DNA of 64,000 nt from Bacteroidota bacterium (lineage in GTDB: Bacteria > Bacteroidota > Bacteroidia > Bacteroidales > JAAUTT01). A program made the position numbers and the translations under genes. The notes beneath the pieces are model-generated. The model was not told where the DNA came from, searched no databases, and saw only the letters and a list, made by a program, of their open reading frames with translations. Position 1 is the first letter of the stretch, and each line of letters begins with the position of its first letter. Location of the stretch: the NCBI GenBank assembly GCA_023429135.1, contig JAEYWD010000115.1, positions 62,001-126,000 of the forward strand, given 5' to 3'. This document shows positions 53,034 through 60,778 of the stretch, in pieces.

Positions 53034-53076
53034 CCGTATGAACTAACTGTTTTTGGTCAATATAAAGGATGATTTT
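53034..53076 (-). promoter_or_regulatory. chemotaxis-unit upstream motif, copy 4
   Basis: Minus strand: AAAATCATCCTTTA, nine bases, AAAACAGTTAGTT, then CATACGG. It upholds all blocks of copy 1 with few changes. Confidence 0.7.
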
Positions 53077-53299
53077 TTTCAAACCAAAGTATTGCTTTTT
53101 TATTCAATATTTCAATTATTGCACTGTTATTCAAGGTTATGTCGGGTTTTATGATATGAAAACTTTCATAGCTAATTTTTAGTCAAGTGGTATGTTAATT
53201 TGAAAAGGAGAAAATCGGAATTCGGCCTCTTTTTTTCTTATTCCGTCAACTTGTAAATAACTAATTAATGGTTGTTTCTATATTGGATTTTAAAAATGC

Positions 53300-53307
53300 T
53301 ATGTTTG
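53300..53307 (+). promoter_or_regulatory. Bacteroidota -7 element
   Basis: TATGTTTG 30 bp before the small gene at 53338; TTGTTT at 53272-53277 is a possible, badly spaced -33. Confidence 0.35.
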
Positions 53308-53337
53308 TACCGACTGCTTTAACTAATTCAAAATAAT

Positions 53338-53610
53338 ATGTATCAATATTCTCTCAAGGGGCATTGCCCTGAAAAAAGGGAAAAAGCATTTGGTGAAGTG
53401 GAGGAAATAATAAGAAGTTATGGGTGGATAGTTGCTTTTAACCATTCGACGGAATCGTCGTTAAATTTAGTTGTTGAATTGCCTAACTGTAAGGCCGACA
53501 AACTGCTTAACGGCCTTGGAAAGAAAATGAATCTTTCAGATATAAAGCTGAAAGAAACGCAGCGGAAAACCTGCTGCGAGATGCTGATTAATTTGTCGTT
53601 TCAAAACTGA
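53338..53610 (+). CDS. small hypothetical protein
   Basis: 90 residues, cytoplasmic, not recognised. Its pattern of helix (EKREKAFGEVEEIIRSYGWI), strand (VAFNHSTESSLNLVVELPNC), helix (KADKLLNGLGKKMNL) and strand could be a small alpha/beta sandwich of the ACT or ferredoxin-like kind; this is only a pattern reading. Cysteines at residues 10, 50, 79 and 80 are notable for such a short cytoplasmic protein. It converges on aspartokinase with a shared terminator between the stops. The start is supported by a -7-like element 30 bp upstream. Confidence 0.75.
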   Translation: MYQYSLKGHCPEKREKAFGEVEEIIRSYGWIVAFNHSTESSLNLVVELPNCKADKLLNGLGKKMNLSDIKLKETQRKTCCEMLINLSFQN

Positions 53611-53613
53611 GGA

Positions 53614-53638
53614 GATATGGGCGTTATTCGCCCATATC
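53614..53638. terminator. bidirectional hairpin overlapping the aspartokinase stop
   Basis: GATATGGGCG, TTATT, CGCCCATATC: perfect ten-pair stem. The aspartokinase stop codon (53624-53626) lies in the loop and the right arm encodes its last residues. Confidence 0.75.
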
Positions 53639-54883
53639 CTTTACTACCAACTGTATGGTTCGTTTGTTTTTCTGTTCCAGCACGAGCTGTTTGTTTATCA
53701 TTACCCTTTCTATTGTAGCGGTGTCGTAATAACGAATGGTTATAAGTTCCAGACCTTCTTCAAACGAGGTGGTAAAAGTCTTTTCAAGTTCGGTCATAAG
53801 TTCTTTAATACGGTCCATTCTGTTATTAACGAGCGCCATAAAACTAACCGCCGAGTTTTGCATCAGGTTAATTCTGATGCCGTGGCGTGCAAAGGTTTCG
53901 AAAATTTCGGTTAAACTGGCTTCGGCAATAAAGGAAAAGTCGCGGGGTGAGATGTGTATCAATACCTGGTCCATTTTAAAGATAAAAGATGGAATAAGCG
54001 ATTCGTACTGAACATCGCCAATAATGGTTCCCGGGTCGTTGGGATATACAAACGATTTTACATGTAACTTAATGTTTTTATTTTGCAGCGGCTTAATAGT
54101 TTTCGGGTGAATTACACTGGCACCGTAATATGCAAGCTCAATAGCATCGAGATAAGATAGTTGTCCTAACCTTACTGTATTGTCAAAGTATTTGGGGTCT
54201 GCGTTCAGAACACCAGGCACATCTTTCCATATAACAACTTTTTCGGCTTCCAGGATATGTGCTAAAATAGCAGCCGTGTAGTCAGATCCTTCTCTTCCAA
54301 GGGTGGTGGTTAATCCGGTGTCGTCAAAGCCCAGAAATCCCTGGGTGATATGAATTTTTTCTTTTTTTATATTGAAATTTTCTTTTACAAGTCGTTCCGA
54401 AACTTCCCAATCAACTACTGCTTCGCGCCAGGTTGAATCTGTTTTCAGGCATTTGCGAACATCTGTCCACTTGTTTTTTATGCCGCGTTCGTTTAAAAAA
54501 GCGCTTACAATTTTGGTCGACAAAACTTCGCCAAACGAAACAATCTGATCGTATTGCTGGTCGTAAGCACCTTTATCTTCTTTCATCAAAATACTGCGCA
54601 TCAGGTCAAACTCCTGGTTAATTTCAGCAAAAACAGCATGCTTTTCCTGTTGAAATAGTTCTTTAAGAATACCAATATGATATTCTTTTAAAGCGGTGAA
54701 TTCCATGTCGAACGATTGGCCTTTGTAAGCCTGATCGTGAATTTTTTCGAGACTGTTGGTGGTCTTTCCGAATGCGGAAATTACTATCACCAGAGGTTCT
54801 TTGAACGATTCAATGATATGGGCCAGATTTAAAATCCCGCCCGATGTTTTTACCGATGCTCCCCCGAATTTGAATACAAGCAT
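53624..54883 (-). CDS. aspartate kinase (monofunctional)
   Basis: 419 residues from the ATG at 54883. An upstream TTG frame was rejected because it overlaps a -7 promoter element, and because the family begins at MLVFKFGGASVKTSGGI. It catalyses ATP-dependent phosphorylation of aspartate, the first step toward lysine, threonine and methionine. Motifs: KFGGAS, VIVISAFGKTTNSL, the substrate loop FDDTGLTTTLGREGSDYTAA, VVIWKDVPGVLNADPKYF and ELAYYGASVIHPKTIKPL. Regulatory ACT-like regions follow (ISPRDFSFIAEASLTEIFET, INLMQNSAVSFMALVNN), so allosteric control by an amino acid is likely. It is not fused to homoserine dehydrogenase. Gene symbol withheld because several aspartokinase paralogues are usual. 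Confidence 0.94.
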   Translation of the reverse strand: MLVFKFGGASVKTSGGILNLAHIIESFKEPLVIVISAFGKTTNSLEKIHDQAYKGQSFDMEFTALKEYHIGILKELFQQEKHAVFAEINQEFDLMRSILMKEDKGAYDQQYDQIVSFGEVLSTKIVSAFLNERGIKNKWTDVRKCLKTDSTWREAVVDWEVSERLVKENFNIKKEKIHITQGFLGFDDTGLTTTLGREGSDYTAAILAHILEAEKVVIWKDVPGVLNADPKYFDNTVRLGQLSYLDAIELAYYGASVIHPKTIKPLQNKNIKLHVKSFVYPNDPGTIIGDVQYESLIPSFIFKMDQVLIHISPRDFSFIAEASLTEIFETFARHGIRINLMQNSAVSFMALVNNRMDRIKELMTELEKTFTTSFEEGLELITIRYYDTATIERVMINKQLVLEQKNKRTIQLVVKDMGE

Positions 54884-54904
54884 AATTGTTATCTTTATTT
54901 TTTT

Positions 54905-54912
54905 CAAATATA
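54905..54912 (-). promoter_or_regulatory. -7 element of the aspartokinase promoter
   Basis: On the minus strand TATATTTG matches TAnnTTTG, 21 bp before the ATG at 54883, implying a very short leader. It helps decide the start. Confidence 0.5.
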
Positions 54913-55035
54913 TATAACGACCAAAGGCAATAAAATGATAAAGTTAAGTTTCTTAACATAAATTAAGAATTGATACTGTAACAAACATATTTCGGGATCG
55001 TCTTAGCTCAAATCCTAAACAAAAACCTTTTACTT

Positions 55036-57669
55036 ATGCAATTCTTTTTACGCGCCAGTTTTCTTTTTACTTTTATTCTAATGGCCAATTTATCCTACTC
55101 ACAGGGAGTTAAAGGGCGATTAACCGACTCCAAAAACAATCCGATACCATTTGCCGCCGTTTACGACGAAAGTACATATGCCGGCACAACAAGTAATGCT
55201 GAGGGATTTTACGAACTCCGGCTTGCCGCCGGAAAGCATTCGCTTGTATTTAAGTCATTGGGTTATTTTGTTGAAAGACGAATGATAGAGGTTACTACAG
55301 GGTTTCTGACTTTAAATCTGAAATTAAGTGAACAGGCTTACGAACTTAAAGATGTTGTTGTAACGCCCGGCAAGGAAGATCCCGCCTACGCCATTATGCG
55401 GAAGGTTATTGGTTTGGCTCCTTACCATCTGCATCAGGTGAAGGAGTATTCGGCCGATGTTTATCTGCGTGGATCAATTCATATTATTAAGATGCCCAAA
55501 TTTATTTCGAAAAGAATTGAGGTAAATGGAAAGAAAGGCGTTGTCAAAAGCGGCGATGTTTATATGGAAGAATCTCTTAACCAGATTGATTTTACAGCAC
55601 CTGATAAATATAATCAAAAGGTTAAATCCTTCCGGACTAATTTTCCGGGAGAAAACAGCGTGAGTCCGATGCAGATTGTACGTTCAAGTTTTTATCAGCC
55701 TAAAATAGATGAGGCTATTTCGCCTTTGGCGCCCAACGCTTTCAGTTTTTATAAATACCGGTACGAAGGACATTCTAAAGACGGTGCTTTTACCATATTT
55801 AAAATAAAGGTTATTCCTAAACGGAACAGTCAACAGTTGGTAAGTGGATATATATTCGTGATCGATCAGCTTTGGTGTTTACACTCTGTGGATGTTTCGC
55901 AGGAAATGTTTTTCGGGAAACTTGATTATAAGGAAATATTTTCTCCTGTGAAAGGCGAAGCCTGGCTGCCCATAAGCTATGTATTTTATGTAAATGCCGG
56001 AATAATGGGTATTAAGGCCGATTTTAAATATACAAGTTCGGTAAAGTACCAGAAAGTTTTATTGAACGACAAAAAAGCTATAAAGCCAGTTAAAGTTGAA
56101 GATGCAAAGGAAACACCCGAAATACCCGTTAAGAAAACTGATCCTAAAAAGCAGAAGCGACAGGAAGAAATTGAGCGTTTAATGGCTAAGGAGAATTTGA
56201 ATAACCGGGATATGGTTAAACTTTCAGGCCTTATGGAAAAAGAAGCTCCCCCGGATACTGCCAGAACCAAATCGCTCGAATTAAAACCGTGGAACAATAC
56301 AAAGGTCGAAATTGAGAAAGATGCTATGAAAAAGGATACATCGTACTGGAATACTGTGCGGCCTATCCCCCTTACATCTATGGAATCCGGGCTGTCCGAT
56401 TCGATAAAGCTGCCAAAAAAGGATACCATCGTCAAAAAAGATACAGCCAGGAAAGAGAATAAAACAATGAAAAAGATTGGTAGAATTGCTTTTGGTGGTG
56501 CCGGTTTCGAAATGTTCGATTCTACCACTCGAGTTAATTATAATGGGCTAATTGGTTTAAAGAATTTTGGATTCAATACAGTAGATGGTTTCGTTTTTAA
56601 GCAATCCGTTGGAATAAGGGTAAAGGTTGATTCTATCAGGCAGTTGAGAATTGACCCGGGAGTTGCATATGCATTTAGCAGAAAGAGCTTTATGTGGTGG
56701 GTAAATGTAAATTTCGAATACGATCCGATGAGGGGAGGGGAATTTAAAGTGAAATACGAAAAATCATCAACCGACTACAATTCAAATTATCCTATGAGCG
56801 ATGAGTTAAATGCTTTGACTTCACTCTTTCTGAGAAAAAATTACAAAAAATTCTACGAAACTCATCATATCGAATTGTCGAATAGTATTGATATTGTAAA
56901 TGGCATGAAGTTTACAGCCAAGTTGGGTTATAGCAGCGAGCAACTACTTACAAATCATAGCGACTATTCTTTTTTCTACCAGAGTACGCGCGATTATTCT
57001 TCTAACATCCCTGAGACCGATGCCTTGGCTCTTTTGAATAATCAAAGCAATAAAGAAGCATATTTCAATTTAATGATTGAGTATACACCTCAGTATTATT
57101 ACCGGGTATGGAAAGGGCGCAAACGCTATTCACATTCAAAATATCCAACTTTTTTTGCGGTTTACCGGAAAGCCATTCCCGGTGTTTTAAACTCTACGGC
57201 CAATTTCGACTATTTGGAGATTGGGGCGCGGCAATCAAAAGAATGGGGGATGATGCATAGTTTTAATTGGAATATTGTCGCTGGTAAATACTTGAACCGG
57301 AGTAAAATGTATCTTAGCGATTACCGGTTTTTTAATAATCAGCCACTTTCGGTGATGTTTAATAAATCGGATAATTCATTTTTTCTCCCCGGTTTGTATG
57401 CAAATGCCACAAATGACAGTTTTGTCGAAGGACACATGACTTTCACCACTCCCTATCTCTTAATAAAGTACCTTCCGTTTTTGAGTAATAAAATCTGGCT
57501 CGAGAATCTTCATCTGAATTATTTATATACACCGCAAACAGGGCATTATTGGGAAACAGGGTACAGTATCAGTCAGATTTATGCAATCGGAGGTATTGGG
57601 GTTTATGCAGGTTTTAATGGATCAAAGTATAGCTCGGTGGGAGTGAAGGTTACTCTTGCTTTTGATTAA
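55036..57669 (+). CDS. DUF5686-family outer-membrane protein with carboxypeptidase-like regulatory domain
   Basis: 877 residues. A signal peptide (MQFFLRASFLFTFILMANLS, then YSQ) is followed by a CarboxypepD_reg-like domain (VKGRLTDSKNNPIPFAAVYD to about residue 105). The DUF5686 body starts at AYAIMRKVIGLAPYHLHQVK and EYSADVYLRGSIHIIKMPKF. A Lys/Glu/Asp-rich middle (about 350-460) separates this from a C-terminal barrel-like half ending SKYSSVGVKVTLAFD with a terminal aromatic residue, as in outer-membrane proteins. Function unknown; found singly across Bacteroidota. Transcription likely ends at the strong hairpin 57738-57776. Confidence 0.9.
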   Translation: MQFFLRASFLFTFILMANLSYSQGVKGRLTDSKNNPIPFAAVYDESTYAGTTSNAEGFYELRLAAGKHSLVFKSLGYFVERRMIEVTTGFLTLNLKLSEQAYELKDVVVTPGKEDPAYAIMRKVIGLAPYHLHQVKEYSADVYLRGSIHIIKMPKFISKRIEVNGKKGVVKSGDVYMEESLNQIDFTAPDKYNQKVKSFRTNFPGENSVSPMQIVRSSFYQPKIDEAISPLAPNAFSFYKYRYEGHSKDGAFTIFKIKVIPKRNSQQLVSGYIFVIDQLWCLHSVDVSQEMFFGKLDYKEIFSPVKGEAWLPISYVFYVNAGIMGIKADFKYTSSVKYQKVLLNDKKAIKPVKVEDAKETPEIPVKKTDPKKQKRQEEIERLMAKENLNNRDMVKLSGLMEKEAPPDTARTKSLELKPWNNTKVEIEKDAMKKDTSYWNTVRPIPLTSMESGLSDSIKLPKKDTIVKKDTARKENKTMKKIGRIAFGGAGFEMFDSTTRVNYNGLIGLKNFGFNTVDGFVFKQSVGIRVKVDSIRQLRIDPGVAYAFSRKSFMWWVNVNFEYDPMRGGEFKVKYEKSSTDYNSNYPMSDELNALTSLFLRKNYKKFYETHHIELSNSIDIVNGMKFTAKLGYSSEQLLTNHSDYSFFYQSTRDYSSNIPETDALALLNNQSNKEAYFNLMIEYTPQYYYRVWKGRKRYSHSKYPTFFAVYRKAIPGVLNSTANFDYLEIGARQSKEWGMMHSFNWNIVAGKYLNRSKMYLSDYRFFNNQPLSVMFNKSDNSFFLPGLYANATNDSFVEGHMTFTTPYLLIKYLPFLSNKIWLENLHLNYLYTPQTGHYWETGYSISQIYAIGGIGVYAGFNGSKYSSVGVKVTLAFD

Positions 57670-57737
57670 TTAATAGCTATTGTCCGGTTAAAATATTAAT
57701 AAGAATCTAAAGAGTAGATTTACTTTTGGTGAGATAA

Positions 57738-57776
57738 GGAGACTTAGTGGGCGGCTTCGTCGCCCACTAAGTCTCC
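57738..57776. terminator. 16-bp perfect-stem bidirectional terminator
   Basis: GGAGACTTAGTGGGCG, seven-base loop GCTTCGT, CGCCCACTAAGTCTCC. It lies between the convergent DUF5686 gene and the coiled-coil membrane-protein gene. Confidence 0.9.
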
Positions 57777-57869
57777 TCCCTTTTACCCCCCCCATGAAAG
57801 CCTTGTCATTTAGACCACCGGGAGAAATCTTATATTTTAACGGAGATCATTATTACTCTATTGTATTGT

Positions 57870-58484
57870 TCATGAGCCCGATCCCTGTTTTCGGTATTTA
57901 TTTAGTTCGGCCAGGTGATTGCGCGATAATTCCTGTTCACGTTGTAAAGCACGTTTTCTGAACTTCTCAAATTCGTCTCTGGTCTCCTGGAGGTCCTGTT
58001 TATTCTGGATGGTTACTTTATTGCTTCTTTTAAATAGTATAATAAATATTACAAGCACAATTGCTAACAGGCCTATAATAATCCACATGGTTCTGGAGTA
58101 AGCTTCCTTGCTCATAAGTATTCCCAGGAACCGGATACTGTTTTTCTCTTTAAATGTATTGTCGAGCTTGTCATTAGTGGACTTTAGCTGTGCTTTAACC
58201 GAGTCCATGTTGGATTTGTGCGCAGCAATTGTATTATTTGAGTTATTGAGTGTAGCTCTGAGTTTTTTTAATGTATCCAGAACGTTGGTCCTTAGGGAAT
58301 TTAACGAAACCTCCTTAACAACTTTAAAGTCCTGGTACCGCGAGGAGGTTTCAAATATTGTCCGGAACTGATCCTCAATAGATCCCTTACTTTGCTGAGC
58401 ATAGCTGCTTGGTGCAAATGCCAGCGAAATGCCCAAAATAGCCAGGACTGTGAAAAATGTTAGTTTAGTTCTTATCAGATTCAT
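57870..58484 (-). CDS. membrane-anchored coiled-coil protein
   Basis: 204 residues: signal peptide (MNLIRTKLTFFTVLAILGIS..SYAQQ), a periplasmic helical region with heptad character (about 35-120), one transmembrane segment (about 133-155, TMWIIIGLLAIVLVIFIILF) and a charged cytoplasmic coiled coil (QDLQETRDEFEKFRKRALQR then EQELSRNHLAELNKYRK). Homologues in Bacteroidota databases are often labelled tRNA (guanine-N1)-methyltransferase. Nothing here supports that: there is no trefoil-knot SAM site, and the topology is that of a structural or signalling membrane protein. Function unknown. Confidence 0.85.
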   Translation of the reverse strand: MNLIRTKLTFFTVLAILGISLAFAPSSYAQQSKGSIEDQFRTIFETSSRYQDFKVVKEVSLNSLRTNVLDTLKKLRATLNNSNNTIAAHKSNMDSVKAQLKSTNDKLDNTFKEKNSIRFLGILMSKEAYSRTMWIIIGLLAIVLVIFIILFKRSNKVTIQNKQDLQETRDEFEKFRKRALQREQELSRNHLAELNKYRKQGSGS

Positions 58485-58803
58485 ATGCTTTGATTTAATT
58501 ATTATCCAACTTTGATTTTATAAATGCTTTAACGTTATCTGTTTTTAAAAATTGCCTGTAAAAACATCTATTCTTTTTTATTTTCTAAGGGTTTGGCAAT
58601 TCTCCGGCATTTTTGCCGATGGCTTTGATCTACAGCATAGTTTGTAAAATACTTCTGCAATAGATGTTTATTCAAATTACCAAATAAGAAACAGATCAAA
58701 CTTTTTTAAGTTTTCAAATTTTTATTCATTGTTTTATTATAAAATTCTATCTTCATTTTTTTGTTTTCGTTATAGTCGTTTTGTTTTACATGTAAGTTGT
58801 TTA
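58485..58803. other. divergent intergenic region, no recognised feature
   Basis: About 320 AT-rich bases between the divergent coiled-coil gene and the deacylase gene. No RNA, repeat or clear promoter could be read. Confidence 0.5.
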
Positions 58804-59913
58804 ATGAATTTACGATTTTTTTTTCATATCAGTATTCTTTTGTCTGTAATTTGTTCAACATTGAGTTCTCAAAGTTCATCATGGAAGGAAAGAGTTTATG
58901 TCGATGTTAACTATCAGTATGGATTCGTGATGCCTCATCTCGATTACATTTCGTTTTTTGTTAAGGAACATATACAAGGTTTTCAGATTAACATGGGCTT
59001 GTTTACCAATGGGGCGAAAAGTTGGCACAAATCATACAATTATCCTCAATTAGGCATTGGTTACCATTATTCGGGTTTGTCTAATTATGATGTCTACGGA
59101 AGTATGAACGCTATCTATGGTTATGTGGACCGATATTATTTAAACCGAAAGAACAGATTTAACTTTGGAAACAAACTCTCTCTCGGGGGGGCTTATATCA
59201 ACAAAAAATTCGATCTGGAAAATAACGGGACCAACCTGGCAATTGGATCAAAACTGAATGCCTATGTTAATTATAGTTTTGAAGGAAAATTCAGGATTAC
59301 ACCGGAAATTGATATGAAACTGGGGACTGGCATAACGCATGTTTCGAACGGAAGTTTTAAGCAACCCAATAAAGGTCTTAATTTCTTTACCGTATTTTCA
59401 GGTTTTTCTTATTCATTTAGTCCAAATATGGCTTATGAACCTTTAATTCCGGAAGCAGATTCATCAAAACATCAGTTTTTATTGGTCACCTGCATGGGGT
59501 ACAAGCAAATTTCTAGAAAATACGATTATAGCTATATGGTAAACGGGATTTCGGGAGAGTATGCTCATCTTATTACTGGCAACAGTTGGGGAGGAGCTGC
59601 ATTAACTTTTTACTACGACCCATCTCTCAAAAAGGAAATATGGATGGACGATACCATACAGGCAAAGTTTATCGATAATGTTCGTGTAGCTCTTAATCTT
59701 TCTTATGAACTTAAAATGGGTCGTATATCTTATGTTTTTCAGCCAGGTTTTTATCTGAAGAATTTATATAAAAAATCGGGAGTTATTTCGAATCGTCTTT
59801 CGGTTCGTTATCAGTTAACTCACAGGTTTTACGCTTCATTTACAATTAAGGCTCATTGGTTTGCAATTGCCGATTTTTTTGAATGGGGGATTGGTTATAG
59901 ATGGAAAAAATAA
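58804..59913 (+). CDS. acyloxyacyl hydrolase, PagL-like lipid A deacylase
   Basis: 369 residues from the ATG at 58804, chosen because it starts the signal peptide (MNLRFFFHISILLSVICSTL). The mature protein is a beta-barrel rich in Tyr, Phe and Gly. The PagL-family active-site region is visible as GTGITHVSNGSFKQPNKGLN, with the catalytic His and Ser in H-x-S. Typical PagL is about 150-180 residues; the Bacteroidota form is longer, as here, with a C-terminal extension of further strands. It would remove a 3-O-linked acyl chain from lipid A in the outer membrane. Its stop overlaps the start of the head-GIN lipoprotein gene (TAATG). Confidence 0.85.
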   Translation: MNLRFFFHISILLSVICSTLSSQSSSWKERVYVDVNYQYGFVMPHLDYISFFVKEHIQGFQINMGLFTNGAKSWHKSYNYPQLGIGYHYSGLSNYDVYGSMNAIYGYVDRYYLNRKNRFNFGNKLSLGGAYINKKFDLENNGTNLAIGSKLNAYVNYSFEGKFRITPEIDMKLGTGITHVSNGSFKQPNKGLNFFTVFSGFSYSFSPNMAYEPLIPEADSSKHQFLLVTCMGYKQISRKYDYSYMVNGISGEYAHLITGNSWGGAALTFYYDPSLKKEIWMDDTIQAKFIDNVRVALNLSYELKMGRISYVFQPGFYLKNLYKKSGVISNRLSVRYQLTHRFYASFTIKAHWFAIADFFEWGIGYRWKK

Positions 59914-60641
59914 TGTCAATGAAAATCAAAAACTACATATATTTTATTGCCCTGTTTATTGGGACATCCTGCATTGACGATGCCTTGTTTAACGGCGGAG
60001 AAGTTGTTTCAAAAACCTTGGATTTGCCCGATTACTCTACAATAGAAGTTGAGAGTACTTTTGAGATTGAGCTTTTAAATGATACAATTAATAAAGTTGT
60101 TGTGCGCTGCGGCGAAAATCTGCATCCATATATTAAGATCGAAGTCGTGAATGATATTCTTTACCTGAAACACGAAATTAAGAATAACTGGTCGCGAAAA
60201 TATGAACGGGTTAAACTGGAACTTCATACAAAGCCTTTTGGAAATTTTAATGTTCGTAAGCCGGTTAGAATTTATACAAATCAGGTTTATAAAGCTCCAT
60301 ATTTTGGCTTTATAGATTTTATGAAATACAGCGAACTCGATATAAATATTGATGTTGAAGATTGCTTGATAGCTATGTCGTCCGATAATTTTGGACAATT
60401 TAAAGTTAAAGGTAGGGCGAGTCGTGCTCATTTATGGGGCTGGGGCTCCTGCTTGGTCAATGCCGATAGTCTGCAAACCAATTATTGTTATGTACTCCAT
60501 CGGGGTATGGGGAATGTGTTTGTTAATACAACCGGGCAATTGGACGCCGATATTCAGTTCACCGGTAATGTTTATTATTCAGGAAATCCGGCACAAGTAA
60601 ACTTACAGCGAACAGGTTCAGGTAATCTTATAAAGAAATGA
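59913..60641 (+). CDS. head-GIN (DUF2807) lipoprotein
   Basis: 242 residues from the ATG overlapping the previous stop (TAATG at 59911-59915). The N-terminus MSMKIKNYIYFIALFIGTSC is a lipoprotein signal with Cys at 20. The body is a DUF2807 putative auto-transporter-like beta-helix: LPDYSTIEVESTFEIELLND, VVVRCGENLHPYIKIEVVND, DILYLKHE, then repeated strands (LDINIDVEDCLIAMSSDNFG; VNADSLQTNYCYVLHRGMGN) ending QRTGSGNLIKK. Head-GIN proteins are surface or periplasmic; ligands unknown. Translational coupling to the deacylase suggests a shared outer-membrane role. Confidence 0.88.
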   Translation: MSMKIKNYIYFIALFIGTSCIDDALFNGGEVVSKTLDLPDYSTIEVESTFEIELLNDTINKVVVRCGENLHPYIKIEVVNDILYLKHEIKNNWSRKYERVKLELHTKPFGNFNVRKPVRIYTNQVYKAPYFGFIDFMKYSELDINIDVEDCLIAMSSDNFGQFKVKGRASRAHLWGWGSCLVNADSLQTNYCYVLHRGMGNVFVNTTGQLDADIQFTGNVYYSGNPAQVNLQRTGSGNLIKK

Positions 60642-60778
60642 TCTTTCGGTCGCATATTTCATAAATTTCTTATTTCCCCGTTTTTTTCTTACCTTAAACA
60701 GTCTTTATGTTTTCGGGTGCAGATATACATATTTTGTTGTGTTTCAGTGTTTCCTGAAATTGCTAATGTTAAGCGCTT

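Larger units (their letters stand above)
52893..53337. other. divergent intergenic region
   Basis: 445 bp with the shared chemotaxis motif (53034-53076) and a -7-like element for the small gene on the plus strand. AT-rich; no other feature seen. Confidence 0.6.

Noticed and set aside
57870..58484. tRNA (guanine-N1)-methyltransferase label usually given to this family
   Set aside because: Signal peptide, transmembrane helix and coiled coils, with no SPOUT knot or SAM motif.
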